Origin: an uncultured Phycisphaerales bacterium
GTDB lineage: Bacteria; Planctomycetota; Phycisphaerae; Sedimentisphaerales; Anaerobacaceae
Direction of reading: 5' to 3'
NCBI GenBank assembly: GCA_937927975.1
Contig: CALEZT010000280.1
Coordinates: 1 to 60,183 of the forward strand
DNA: 60,183 bases
A model generated the notes under the pieces. It ran no database searches. It was not told the origin of the DNA and worked only from the letters and a program-made list of their open reading frames with translations. Below are positions 1-8,280 of this stretch, piece by piece. Position 1 is the stretch's first letter. Each line of letters opens with the position of its first letter. The position numbers were made by a program, and so were the translations under genes.

Positions 1-116
1 TCTCCAAAATGGATGCGGGGTTTTTCAGCAGAATCAAATGTGTAGGTCTGACACTGTTGCCTTGTCACACTCCGTCCTGCGTACGAGCGAGGGTCTTGCT
101 CATACTCCACGGGGTC

Positions 117-1064
117 CTATTGACTCTCTTCAGGCGAATAGCCCAGTCTGCCCCAAACTGCCTTTTGCATGCGTTGCAGGTCCTGCAACCCATCTTCGGT
201 CTGGGGTTTGCAGTCAGCCGTCAGCAATTCGGTCGTATTATCATCATAGGTCGTCAATTGAGAGCGAGGGAGGCATATCGTCTCGCGGGCCTTCCACTTC
301 CAGTACTCTGCGTGACCGTCCGCCATCGAGAGGGTCATCCCCTCGGCATGGTGGATCGGCGGGGGGCCCTGACGGCTCCAGTTCGGTTCAAGGTAAGGCA
401 CATAATAGAAGCTTAAGAGGTAGCCCTGATCGACGAAGACGGCTCGTTGCCCCGGGGGCGGGTTCCGAATGTCCGTCAGCCAGTTCAGACGCAACACCGT
501 ACCGCCGACGGTGTTGCTCATCCCGCTGCTGCGCATCGCGTTCAGATAGGTCTGGTAGTCGCAGCCCATCCCATTGAGTTTGCTGCCGTTCGCGGAACAG
601 ACGATCTCGTACGTAACGACACTGCCGGGTCGACCACGCGGACATCGATAGAGGTCGATGTCCTGGACATATGGCCACAACGCTCCCTTCTCCTGGTTCT
701 GCATGAGTTTGGAACGATCGGCGGCTCCGACGCCGATCGAGCTAACCCAGCCCACCTGCGTCGTTTTCTTCAGACCAATTTGCGTGAACCCCATGCCGCC
801 GGGTTGAGCCCCGACGAGTTGGCTTTCGTAGTCGTCGGCGTACAGGGTCCAGGCGATCGTCAGATGCTTGAGGTTGCTCAGGCAGACCGCACGCTGGCCG
901 CGTTCGCGGGCCGTGCGCATCGCCGGGACGAAGACCGCCAGGAGCAGCGAGATGATGGCGATCACCACCAAGAGTTCGATGAGCGTGAAGCCGGCGGAAT
1001 TGATGATCGATGATTGTCGATTGATGATTGAGAACGAGCGGCGCTGCGCACGACGCAGGTTCAT
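117..1064 (-). CDS. Type II secretion/pseudopilin-like protein, H-X9-DG family
   Basis: Seen: a class III signal peptide with a basic leader, a Gly-Phe cleavage site (residues 25-26, G|FTLIE) and a following hydrophobic helix, then a globular domain ending in a His-nine residues-Asp-Gly motif (HAEG...MADGH). The family is planctomycete/verrucomicrobial prepilin-type proteins (DUF1559-related), about 300-350 residues, processed by a prepilin peptidase and assembled at the inner membrane; individual roles are mostly unknown. I chose the ATG at 1064 because AGGAG lies 7 nt upstream; in-frame starts at 1100 (GAGGG) and 1115 are possible. The leader is unusual: about half of it is encoded by an AT-richer repeat like those found between genes in this window. 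The start codon sits in the loop of a 7-bp perfect hairpin. It follows the gene at 1117-2082 closely and is probably cotranscribed with it. Confidence 0.85.
   Translation of the reverse strand: MNLRRAQRRSFSIINRQSSIINSAGFTLIELLVVIAIISLLLAVFVPAMRTARERGQRAVCLSNLKHLTIAWTLYADDYESQLVGAQPGGMGFTQIGLKKTTQVGWVSSIGVGAADRSKLMQNQEKGALWPYVQDIDLYRCPRGRPGSVVTYEIVCSANGSKLNGMGCDYQTYLNAMRSSGMSNTVGGTVLRLNWLTDIRNPPPGQRAVFVDQGYLLSFYYVPYLEPNWSRQGPPPIHHAEGMTLSMADGHAEYWKWKARETICLPRSQLTTYDDNTTELLTADCKPQTEDGLQDLQRMQKAVWGRLGYSPEESQ
999..1032. repeat. Degenerate TGATTGATGAT-type repeat inside the pseudopilin leader
   Basis: Imperfect reiteration of ATTGATGAT/CGATGATTGTCGATTGATGA lies in the pseudopilin coding sequence just before the prepilin cleavage site. 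Related tracts occur in non-coding gaps at 25190-25222, 26548-26583 and 32994-33053. Read on the minus strand, it encodes the Ile/Asn/Ser/Gln-rich part of the leader peptide. Confidence 0.7.
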
Positions 1065-1116
1065 CCTGCGTCTCCTAAGCCGTCTCTCTCTGTAGCACAT
1101 CGTCTTTACCCTCATC

Positions 1117-2082
1117 TCACTTCACAGCACCGTTCTGTGAAATCTCCGCCGTTTCCAGGAGGGACGTCAGCAGGAAACTGAGATACTCCGTTTGCCAAAC
1201 AGCCACCCCCAAACGTTCCTCCCGCCTCCGCGCGTCAGCCATTGCCCCAAGACGCTGCTTGCTGGCAGCAATCTCTTTGGACACTGCCTCTCGGTAATAA
1301 TCAGGAGGGCCGGGAATCAAGGACCAAAGCTGCCCCCGCAACTGGTCCAGACTCCGTAGGGTGAGCAGGTAGTCAGGATGCGACTTATTCGCTGCCTTTG
1401 CCCCTGTCACCTCATGGCCACCCAAAGAACGCCACAGATCGACACGGGCATAGCGCAGATCGTGCCATCGCTGCTTTATCTGGCCCATTGGGGCTTCGGA
1501 CAACCTCGCTCGATAGATCGGGACCAACGGCGCGTCGATGTTGCGCCGGCACTCGGCGAGATGATCGGCCTTCGCTTTCCGGACCATGTTGGGGTCGAGG
1601 AACGAGAATTGTGTCAACAAGGATTCCATAGCATAGTCGGCGAGTTCCTCATACTGACGTCGGAGCGTTTGATGCTCCTCCTCATCCTGGAGGTCCGTCG
1701 CCATCAGGTTCTCGATATACCAGCGGATCTCAGCGCTATACACCATAAACAGAGATCTCTCCGCATCCTTCCTGAGTAATTCCCAGTAAGGGCCGAAGCC
1801 ATCTCGGACGATCCACAGCCGGCGGGCGTATTGCGAGACATTAGGGTCGCGGCTTGCGGCTTGGCGAATCGTGTCGAGATATTCACTCTGCCACGCCTTC
1901 GGCCATGGCGGCGGACAGCGAACCATGCAATCCCGCACGGCGGCCAGCGTATCGTCCAGCGTGGAAAGCCGGCCGGCGTCAGCCCCTTTGACAGTTGTCT
2001 CCCAGAAGAACAGCAAAGGCAGCAAAACCAAGAGGGGGAATGCCGATCCGCTGCTGTTGCCTCGTCTCCCTCGACGGCGCAT
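1117..2082 (-). CDS. Secreted or membrane-anchored protein of unknown function
   Basis: 321 residues. I do not recognise the family. Seen: an arginine-rich N-terminus followed by a hydrophobic stretch (about residues 14-26) and an Ala-Asp-Ala region that could be a signal-peptidase site, then a mostly helical, charged, Trp- and Tyr-rich domain with no cysteine cluster or clear enzymatic motif. The start at 2082 has GAGG 9 nt upstream; a TTG at 2142 is an alternative. It is the first gene of a short minus-strand unit with the pseudopilin, so an envelope or secretion-accessory role is possible, but that is inference from position only. A promoter with a perfect TATAAT box lies about 130 nt upstream. 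Confidence 0.7.
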   Translation of the reverse strand: MRRRGRRGNSSGSAFPLLVLLPLLFFWETTVKGADAGRLSTLDDTLAAVRDCMVRCPPPWPKAWQSEYLDTIRQAASRDPNVSQYARRLWIVRDGFGPYWELLRKDAERSLFMVYSAEIRWYIENLMATDLQDEEEHQTLRRQYEELADYAMESLLTQFSFLDPNMVRKAKADHLAECRRNIDAPLVPIYRARLSEAPMGQIKQRWHDLRYARVDLWRSLGGHEVTGAKAANKSHPDYLLTLRSLDQLRGQLWSLIPGPPDYYREAVSKEIAASKQRLGAMADARRREERLGVAVWQTEYLSFLLTSLLETAEISQNGAVK

Positions 2083-2214
2083 CGCTTTTCGCCTCTTTCT
2101 TCTCCCAAAGACCTCTCCTGTTGCACGGGTTCCCAACGCCAACCCGCCGCTGATTCAAGACCTTCTCATCGAATCGAAGCAGTCATCCAAGTTGCGCAAG
2201 TCTCAGCAATCCTT

Positions 2215-2242
2215 ATTATAGCCCCCCCGCGAATCCATGCAA
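2215..2242 (-). promoter_or_regulatory. Predicted sigma70-type promoter for the 2082-117 unit
   Basis: On the minus strand TTGCAT (2242-2237), a 16-nt spacer, then TATAAT (2220-2215). The -10 is a perfect match and the -35 matches at 4 of 6 positions. The predicted 5' leader to the start at 2082 is about 125 nt. Confidence 0.6.
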
Positions 2243-2337
2243 AAGAAGAATCCAAAAGAGCGAAAGACTTCTCTTCACCGACCATCCCTTGATCCGGACC
2301 CGTTGTTCCGACGCAATTCCAACTGTGTGTGGGGCTT

Positions 2338-2388
2338 GATAGGGGGATTAAGAGGGCCAGTCCCTATCAGCCCTAGAGGAAGGGCTGA
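2338..2388. other. Two adjoining hairpins upstream of the fucosidase gene
   Basis: The gap 2243-2515 has no credible gene. It holds two inverted repeats that share two bases: GATAGGG/CCCTATC (2338-2344 with 2362-2368) and TCAGCCCT/AGGGCTGA (2367-2374 with 2381-2388, 6-nt loop). Both have perfect arms. No T-run follows on either strand, so a simple intrinsic terminator is unlikely; an operator, a leader structure or chance are all possible. Confidence 0.4.
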
Positions 2389-2515
2389 TTCTCTGGGCAT
2401 GTCTCCTACATTTGGTGGATTGCATTCACTTTTGCGTTTATGATCTCGACTGCAGGGCGATGGCGGTTGTGTTGCGGCCTGCGATTCTGGGACATGGCTG
2501 AAAAGGAATGCTCCG

Positions 2516-3994
2516 ATGAACAGGTGGATCGGTCTGGCGGGTGCGGCTTGTCTGGGGGTGCTTTCTGTGCAGGCAAAGACGCAGGGGGCAGCACAGACGC
2601 GATATGAAGCCAACTGGGCTTCGATCGACAAACGACCCACGCCGCAATGGTGGGTCGATGCGAAGTTCGGTATCTTCCTTCATTGGGGAGTGTATTCGGT
2701 GCCGGCCTGGTCCGTGCGGGGGCAGTATTCCGAGTGGTACTGGAACCGCATCACGGGCGACAGGGCCAAGAACGGACCCTGGTGGCAGTACCATGCCAAG
2801 ACCTACGGCGAGAAGTTCCCCTATGCCGAGTTCGCCCCGAAGTTCAAGGCTGAGCTCTACGACCCCAACCAGTGGGCGGACATCTTCCAGCGGTCCGGGG
2901 CCAAGTACATCGTCCTGACCTCCAAGCACCATGACGGCTACTGCCTTTGGCCCAGCCAGGAGGCCAACCGAAGCTGGGGCCGACCCTGGAATTCCGTGGA
3001 CATCGGGCCCGGTCGAGACCTCTTGGGCGACCTGACGACCGCCGTCCGGGCCAAGGGCATTCACATGGGCATCTATTACTCCCTCTACGAGTGGTACAAC
3101 CCGCTGTGGGTGACGGACCGGCCGCTGTACGTCGAGAAGCACATGTTTCCGCAGTTCAAGGACGTCGTGACGCGCTACCAGCCCGAGGTGATCTTCTCCG
3201 ACGGCGAGTGGGATATGCCCAGCAAGGATTGGCGCAGCGAGGAGCTTCTGGCCTGGCTGGTCAACGAGTCGCCTGTCAAGGACAGCGTGGTCATCAACGA
3301 CCGCTGGGGCAAGGACTCCCGGCACAAGCACGGCGGCTACTACACCACCGAGTACACGGCCGGTCTCGCCAGCGGGGCCCATCCCTGGGAAGAGAGCCGC
3401 GGCATGGGGCACTCGTATGGGTACAGCCGGACCGAGCCGCTCTCGGATTACAGATCTGGGCGGGAGATGGTCCTGATGCTGATCGACATCGTCAGTCGCG
3501 GCGGCAATCTGCTGTTGGACATCGGTCCGGCCGCCGACGGCACGATTCCTGTCATCATGGAGGAGCGGCTGACCCAGATCGGCGACTGGCTCAAGGTCAA
3601 CGGCGAGGCCATCTACGGCACTCGCAATTGGAGGAGGGCGATCCAGTGGACCGAGGGTAAACAGCCCGGCGTCGATTACGGCAAAGAGTACATGACCAAG
3701 TACGACATCGCGGAGTTGACGGGCAAACCCACGGGGGACAAGGCCGTTATCGAAGCGTTCTTCACAACAAAGGATGGCAACCTGTACGTCATCACGCCCC
3801 GATGGCCCGGCGAGAAGCTGGTCGTGAAGGATATCGAGATCTCGCCCAACACTGCTGTAACGATGCTGGGCCTCGCGCAACCTATCCGCTGGGACCGGTC
3901 GGGGTCTGACCTCACGATCCGGGTCCCGGCCCTGTCGGTGGACGAGGCGCCGTGCCAGTATGCGTATGTCTTTAGGATTACGGGAGTTAAGTGA
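2516..3994 (+). CDS. Secreted alpha-L-fucosidase, glycoside hydrolase family 29
   Basis: 492 residues with a signal peptide (about 1-20). The GH29 catalytic TIM barrel is clear: the WWVDAKFGIFLHWGVYSVPAW block near residue 45, the HHDGYCLW motif near 138, and the SDGEWD motif containing the predicted nucleophile Asp229 (the family nucleophile is the Asp of an F-x-DG-x-W type motif). A small C-terminal beta domain follows residue 340. It hydrolyses terminal alpha-L-fucose from fucosylated glycans with retention of configuration, probably in the periplasm. It heads the plus-strand catabolic island and so suggests that the substrate carries fucose. AAGGA lies upstream of the chosen ATG. The enzyme family is certain; the specific linkage is not readable from sequence. 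Confidence 0.93.
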   Translation: MNRWIGLAGAACLGVLSVQAKTQGAAQTRYEANWASIDKRPTPQWWVDAKFGIFLHWGVYSVPAWSVRGQYSEWYWNRITGDRAKNGPWWQYHAKTYGEKFPYAEFAPKFKAELYDPNQWADIFQRSGAKYIVLTSKHHDGYCLWPSQEANRSWGRPWNSVDIGPGRDLLGDLTTAVRAKGIHMGIYYSLYEWYNPLWVTDRPLYVEKHMFPQFKDVVTRYQPEVIFSDGEWDMPSKDWRSEELLAWLVNESPVKDSVVINDRWGKDSRHKHGGYYTTEYTAGLASGAHPWEESRGMGHSYGYSRTEPLSDYRSGREMVLMLIDIVSRGGNLLLDIGPAADGTIPVIMEERLTQIGDWLKVNGEAIYGTRNWRRAIQWTEGKQPGVDYGKEYMTKYDIAELTGKPTGDKAVIEAFFTTKDGNLYVITPRWPGEKLVVKDIEISPNTAVTMLGLAQPIRWDRSGSDLTIRVPALSVDEAPCQYAYVFRITGVK

Positions 3995-4047
3995 GTATCC
4001 TGTCTCGGGCGATCTTCGAGAGCCATGGCTGAGACTTTGGGTATGTT

Positions 4048-4074
4048 CGAAGTGTGAAGTTTGAAGTGTGAAGT
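4048..4074. repeat. GAAGT-type intergenic repeat, copy 1
   Basis: Reiterated GAAGTGTGAAGTTTGAAGTG units lie just after the fucosidase gene. The 20-nt core at 4049-4068 is identical to 8293-8312, 4.2 kb away. This is a non-coding degenerate simple repeat, not a CRISPR: there are no unique spacers. Confidence 0.65.
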
Positions 4075-4160
4075 CGGAGAGCGTCAACTGCTGTTGCGCG
4101 TGTGACACCTGGCGTTCTTGCCGACCACCGGGGGCGGTGGCAAAATGGCGGTAAATTGGA

Positions 4161-4188
4161 TTGCCTGCGTACCCCCGACCGGTATAAT
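4161..4188 (+). promoter_or_regulatory. Predicted promoter for the sugar isomerase gene
   Basis: TTGCCT (4161-4166), a 16-nt spacer and a perfect TATAAT (4183-4188). It sits 250 nt before the isomerase start, implying a long 5' leader. Confidence 0.55.
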
Positions 4189-4440
4189 TGAACACCTTCG
4201 AGGGGTCCGACGCCTCGTGTCTTTGGGTTGGGGAGTTGGGCCATGTCCCGGAGGATGGGCGGATGGTCGTCCGGGCACGACGCGTGCGGAGAAGGTCACG
4301 TGCGCCTGAGCGGGCCGGCCGGAAAGGCTCGACCCGCAATAAACAGGGGATTGTAAGCGTTCTTCCAGTGAAGAAACGCTTTGGCGGAATGGTGTGCGAC
4401 GCGCACCCTACAGTCTTTAGGATGATAAGGAGGTTACGAG
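4189..4440 (+). promoter_or_regulatory. Long untranslated leader with hairpins upstream of the isomerase gene
   Basis: The gap 3995-4440 has no credible protein. Downstream of the TATAAT box the leader holds CGAGG/CCTCG and CCCGGA/TCCGGG inverted repeats, and a longer hairpin at 4356-4380 (AGCGTTCTTC pairing with GAAGAAACGCT, one bulged base, loop CAGT) ending 60 nt before the start codon. AAGGAGG precedes the ATG at 4441. I do not recognise a known riboswitch class. Regulation by RNA structure is inference. Confidence 0.4.
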
Positions 4441-5442
4441 ATGGCACGACCTGTTACGCTTTTCACCGGTCAATGGGCGGACCTGCCGTTGGAGACGCTG
4501 GCCCAGAAAGCCAAGAGCTGGGGATACGACGGCCTGGAACTCGCCTGCTGGGGCGACCACTTCGAGATCGACAAGGCCCTCAAGGACGACAACTACTGCA
4601 AGGCCAAGAGAGACCTGCTCAAGAAGTACGGCCTGCAGGTGTTCGCCATCTCCAACCACCTGGTCGGCCAGTGCATCTGCGACAACATCGACGGCCGGCA
4701 CAAGGCCATCATTCCGCCGGAGATCTGGGGCGACGGCAAGCCCGAGGGCGTCCGCCAACGCGCGGCCCAGAACATGATCGACGCCGCCAAAGCAGCCAAG
4801 AAACTCGGCGTCGGCGTCGTCAACGGCTTCACCGGCAGCTCGATCTGGCACATGTTGTACTCGTTCCCTCCGGCCTCCAAAGAAATGATTGACGCAGGGT
4901 TCGCTGATTTCGCCAAGCGTTTCACGCCCATTCTCGACGCCTTCAAGAAGGAAGGGGTCAAGTTCGGCCTGGAAGTTCACCCGACGGAAATCGCGTTCGA
5001 CATCGCCTCCGCTCAGCGGGCGGTCGACGCCGTCAAGGGCCATGAGTGTTTCGGCTTCAACTACGATCCGAGCCACTTCGGCTATCAGCATGTGGACTAC
5101 GTCAAGTTCATTCGCACGTTCCCCAAGCGGATCTTCCACTGCCACATGAAGGATGTCTGGTGGGGCCATGGGGATGGCACCGTCGGCGTCTTCGGCGGCC
5201 ACACCGACTTCACGGATCCCCGCCGGTACTGGGACTTCCGCTCCATCGGCCATGGCGACATCAACTTCGAAGAGATCATCGTGGCCCTCAACGACATCGG
5301 CTATCAAGGCCCGCTCTCGATCGAGTGGGAGGACGGCCGAATGGATCGCGAGCACGGGGCGGCCGAGGCCGTCCAGGCGATCAAGAAGGCGGACTTCAAG
5401 CCTTCTCAAATCGCCTTCGACTCGGCGTTCGAGAAGAAATGA
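4441..5442 (+). CDS. Cytoplasmic sugar phosphate isomerase/epimerase, xylose isomerase-like TIM barrel
   Basis: 333 residues, no signal peptide, strong AAGGAGG ribosome-binding site. The fold is the AP-endonuclease-2/xylose isomerase-like TIM barrel: an N-terminal [17 protein letters not shown] segment, the acidic metal-ligand strand [11 protein letters not shown] (near 178), [10 protein letters not shown] (near 203), the HCHMKD motif (near 235) and a C-terminal SIEWEDG strand. The Glu, Asp, His and Glu ligands that bind a divalent metal in this family appear present. Family members isomerise or epimerise sugars, keto-sugars or inositols; the exact substrate cannot be read. Next to oxidoreductases and DUF1080 enzymes, a 3-keto-sugar product is the best guess. 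A strong terminator-like hairpin follows within 12 nt of the stop codon. Confidence 0.88.
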   Translation: MARPVTLFTGQWADLPLETLAQKAKSWGYDGLELACWGDHFEIDKALKDDNYCKAKRDLLKKYGLQVFAISNHLVGQCICDNIDGRHKAIIPPEIWGDGKPEGVRQRAAQNMIDAAKAAKKLGVGVVNGFTGSSIWHMLYSFPPASKEMIDAGFADFAKRFTPILDAFKKEGVKFGLEVHPTEIAFDIASAQRAVDAVKGHECFGFNYDPSHFGYQHVDYVKFIRTFPKRIFHCHMKDVWWGHGDGTVGVFGGHTDFTDPRRYWDFRSIGHGDINFEEIIVALNDIGYQGPLSIEWEDGRMDREHGAAEAVQAIKKADFKPSQIAFDSAFEKK

Positions 5443-5453
5443 CAGGAATCACG

Positions 5454-5490
5454 GCGAGGCCTGGACGTTGCAGAAGCGTCCAGGCCTCGC
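5454..5490 (+). terminator. Strong intrinsic terminator-like hairpin
   Basis: Perfect 14-bp stem (5454-5467 with 5477-5490), 9-nt loop, followed by TGGTTTGTTC. The stem is very GC-rich and the tail is moderately T-rich. It separates the isomerase from the first oxidoreductase, which starts only 27 nt later, so it may attenuate rather than end transcription. Confidence 0.7.
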
Positions 5491-5517
5491 TGGTTTGTTC
5501 AGCAGGAATGGGCACAA

Positions 5518-6807
5518 ATGGCATTTAGAAGCATCGATCGGCGAGGCTTCCTGAAGGCGGCTGCGGGGACGGTCGCAGCAGTCGTGGGCCTGCCGAGCAT
5601 CGTGCCGTCCTCGGTCTTCGGCGCCGCGGCGCCCAGCGAGCGGATTACCCTGGGATTCATCGGTTGCGGAAAGCAGAGCCAGCATCTGATGCGGTCGCTG
5701 CTCGGCGCGTCGGGCACGCACGTAGTGGCTGCCTGCGACGTGGACCAACTCAAGCTCGAGCGCAGCAGCAAGGGCATCGTCGACAAGCACTACGCCGACA
5801 GGAACGATGGGTCCTATAAAGGCTGTGCAGCCTACCACGATTTCCGCGATCTGGTGGCCAGGCCGGATATCGACGCGGTCGTGATCTCGACGCCGGACCA
5901 CTGGCACGCGGTGACCTCGATCGAGTGCTGCAAAGCGGGCAAAGACATCTATTGCGAGAAGCCCCTGACGCAGACGATCGCGGAGGCCCGCGCGATGGTC
6001 AACGCGGTCCGCAAGTACAACCGCGTTTTCCAGACGGGCAGTATGCAGCGGTCCAGCCGCGAGTTCCGTTTCGCCTGTGAACTGGTCCGCAACGGCTATA
6101 TCGGCGACGTCCAGCATGTCACCGTCGGCGTGGGCGGTCCGCCGGAGGACAAACCCCTTCCGCCGGAACCCGTGCCGGAGTATCTCGACTGGGATATGTG
6201 GGTCGGACCCGCCATGTGGCGGCCGTACAACAATGAATTGGCCCCGCACATCAGCTTCGACGGCTTCCCGCACTGGCGTTATCACAGCTATTACGGCGGC
6301 GGCGGCATGACCGACTGGGGCGCGCACCATTTCGACATCGCCCAGTGGGGCCTCGGCATGGACGGCACCGGACCGGTCGAGATCATCCCGCCCGACGGCA
6401 AAGACACCAAGGTCCTGACCTACAAGTACGCCAACGGTATCCCCATGACGCGGGACAACGCCAACGGCGTGCTCTTCGAAGGCACGACAGGCAAGGTCGA
6501 GGTCAATCGCGGCTACCTGAAGACTTGGCCGGACAATCTCAAAGATCAGACGATCGGGACCGATCAGATCCGTTTGTACGAGAGCAGGAACCACTTCAGC
6601 GACTGGCTCGACGCGATCCGCAAGCGGTCCAAGCCGATTTGCGACATTGAGATCGGCGCCAGCTCGGTGATCGTGTGCCACCTGGGCAACATCGCGTACA
6701 AGCTGCAAAGACCGCTCAAGTGGGACCCGCAGCGTGAGGTCTTCCTGGGCGACGACGAAGCCAACCGTCTCCTGTCCCGGCCGTATCGAAGTCCGTGGGT
6801 TTTGTGA
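5518..6807 (+). CDS. Tat-exported Gfo/Idh/MocA oxidoreductase, paralogue 1
   Basis: 429 residues. Tat signal SIDRRGFLKAAAG at the N-terminus, cleaved probably after the Phe-Gly-Ala-Ala stretch near 37. A Rossmann domain begins at ITLGFIGCGKQS (43-55), then the CDVD strand, the STPDHWH motif and CEKPL (EKP at 147-149) with the family's conserved lysine. The C-terminal substrate domain has MTDWGAHHFD with the predicted catalytic histidine pair at 270-271. Exported members carry NAD(P) into the periplasm already bound and interconvert sugar hydroxyl and ketone. It differs from paralogues 3-11 in having the DWGAHH rather than the D-[MI]-x-x-H block and ending SPWVL; its closest relative here is paralogue 2. 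No transmembrane anchor is seen. Confidence 0.9.
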   Translation: MAFRSIDRRGFLKAAAGTVAAVVGLPSIVPSSVFGAAAPSERITLGFIGCGKQSQHLMRSLLGASGTHVVAACDVDQLKLERSSKGIVDKHYADRNDGSYKGCAAYHDFRDLVARPDIDAVVISTPDHWHAVTSIECCKAGKDIYCEKPLTQTIAEARAMVNAVRKYNRVFQTGSMQRSSREFRFACELVRNGYIGDVQHVTVGVGGPPEDKPLPPEPVPEYLDWDMWVGPAMWRPYNNELAPHISFDGFPHWRYHSYYGGGGMTDWGAHHFDIAQWGLGMDGTGPVEIIPPDGKDTKVLTYKYANGIPMTRDNANGVLFEGTTGKVEVNRGYLKTWPDNLKDQTIGTDQIRLYESRNHFSDWLDAIRKRSKPICDIEIGASSVIVCHLGNIAYKLQRPLKWDPQREVFLGDDEANRLLSRPYRSPWVL

Positions 6808-6825
6808 AATCGAAGAGGTTTCTTG

Positions 6826-6956
6826 CCACAGAGGGCACAGAAGGTACAGAGAAGAATGAAGGTGGAAACTCAAGAAGGCAGGAAGGAGAGAAACGGAAGC
6901 GGTGGAAGCCGCCGACTCTCTCGCCTTTTTCTCTGTGATCTCTGTGTCCTCTGTGG
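6826..6956. repeat. CCACAGAGG-type inverted repeat between paralogues 1 and 2
   Basis: Two 28-nt arms, 6826-6853 and 6929-6956, are inverted and match at 23 of 28 positions; both begin or end with CCACAGAGG/CCTCTGTGG. They enclose a 75-nt purine-rich stretch. The unit is built on a reiterated CACAGAG word. This fills most of the 179-nt gap, which has no other feature. Confidence 0.75.
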
Positions 6957-6986
6957 CTTTTCTACCTTGAATCTGGAGGAAGGCAA

Positions 6987-8276
6987 ATGAACGAAGTTAT
7001 TCGGTCCCGTCGTCGGTTTCTGCGAAGCGTCGCAGGGGTCTCCGCCGGCGTCGTGGGCTTGCCGCACATCGTCCCTTCGACGGTGTTCGGAGCCGGCGCG
7101 CCGAGCGAGCGGATCACCATCGGCTGCATCGGCGTCGGCGGCATGGGCTCGGGGAACATGAACTCGTTTCTCGACAAGAAGCTGGCCCAGGTTGTGGCGG
7201 TCTGCGACGTGGACAAGAACAACCTGAACCGGGCCAAAGAGACCGTCAACAAGAAGTACGCGAACTCGGATTGTGCGACGTATCACGATTTCCGCGAGGT
7301 GATCGTACGGGCCGATATCGACGCGCTGTCGCTGGCCTTGCCCGACCACTGGCATTCGATCCCGGTCGTGATGGCCGCGCGGGCCGGCAAGGACATGTAC
7401 GGCGAGAAACCCCTGGCCCGCACGATCCACGAGGCCAAGGTGATGCGGGACACGGTGAACCGCTTTGGCCGGATCTGGCAGACCGGGAGCTGGCAGCGGT
7501 CGGTGGCGAACTTCCACCGCGGCGCCGAGCTGGTCCGCAACGGTCGGATCGGCAAGGTCACCCGCGTGGAGGTGGGTCTGCCGACCGGCAACCCCGTCGG
7601 GAACCGGGAGGTGCAGCCGGTGCCGGAGCATTTGGACTGGGATTTCTGGTTGGGACCGGCGCCGTGGACGCCATACCGCGGCGTGTCCCACTGGGATTGG
7701 CGCTGGATCATGGACTATTCCGGCGGCCAACTGACCGACTGGGCGGGGCACCACATCGACATTGCCCACTGGGGCCTTGGATTCGACGAGACCGGCCCGG
7801 TTGAGATCGAGGGCCGAGGCGTTTATCCGAAGGATGGGATCTTCAACGTCCCGACGGAGTACAAATTCACCTGCAAGTACGCCAATGGCGTTGAAATGGT
7901 CGTCGCCAACGACAAGCAGGTGCCCAAGGGCATGGGGACCGTCTGGTACGGCGAGAAGGGCTGGGTCCACGTGGACCGCGGCCGACAGGCGACCGAGCCG
8001 GCGAATCTGTGGAACGAGGTGATCGGTCCCAACGAGAACCGCCTGTACGAGAGCCGGGACCATCATCAGAACTTCCTCGATTGCGTGAAGTCCCGCAAGA
8101 AGACGATCACGCCCATCGAGACGGCCTGCCGCTCGATTACCGTGGGTTTGCTGGGCGAGATCGCGATGCTGCTGGAACGCAAGCTCCAGTGGGACCCGCA
8201 GAAAGAAGAGTTTGTGAACGATCCCGAGGCCAATCGGCTGCTGTCCCGGCCGATGCGGGCCCCGTGGCATTTGTAG
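6987..8276 (+). CDS. Tat-exported Gfo/Idh/MocA oxidoreductase, paralogue 2
   Basis: 429 residues. Tat motif SRRRFLRSVAG, a hydrophobic h-region and a cleavage region near Phe-Gly-Ala. The Rossmann fingerprint ITIGCIGVGGMGSGN starts near 44, then CDVD, LPDHWH and GEKPL (EKP 140-142). The C-terminal domain has LTDWAGHHIDIAHWGL, the same double-His block as paralogue 1, and it ends APWHL. GGAGG precedes the ATG. Predicted to be a periplasmic NAD(P)-dependent sugar oxidoreductase with tightly held cofactor. Paralogues 1 and 2 form a subgroup distinct from the downstream nine and may act on a different sugar position or ring form; that is inference. Confidence 0.9.
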   Translation: MNEVIRSRRRFLRSVAGVSAGVVGLPHIVPSTVFGAGAPSERITIGCIGVGGMGSGNMNSFLDKKLAQVVAVCDVDKNNLNRAKETVNKKYANSDCATYHDFREVIVRADIDALSLALPDHWHSIPVVMAARAGKDMYGEKPLARTIHEAKVMRDTVNRFGRIWQTGSWQRSVANFHRGAELVRNGRIGKVTRVEVGLPTGNPVGNREVQPVPEHLDWDFWLGPAPWTPYRGVSHWDWRWIMDYSGGQLTDWAGHHIDIAHWGLGFDETGPVEIEGRGVYPKDGIFNVPTEYKFTCKYANGVEMVVANDKQVPKGMGTVWYGEKGWVHVDRGRQATEPANLWNEVIGPNENRLYESRDHHQNFLDCVKSRKKTITPIETACRSITVGLLGEIAMLLERKLQWDPQKEEFVNDPEANRLLSRPMRAPWHL

Positions 8277-8280
8277 AAGT

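Noticed and set aside
2438..4447. Minus-strand open frame of 669 codons over the fucosidase
   Set aside because: It is antisense to a clear GH29 gene and has no recognisable domain.
6826..6956. Possible insertion-sequence ends
   Set aside because: The inverted arms enclose only 75 nt with no transposase frame and no target duplication.
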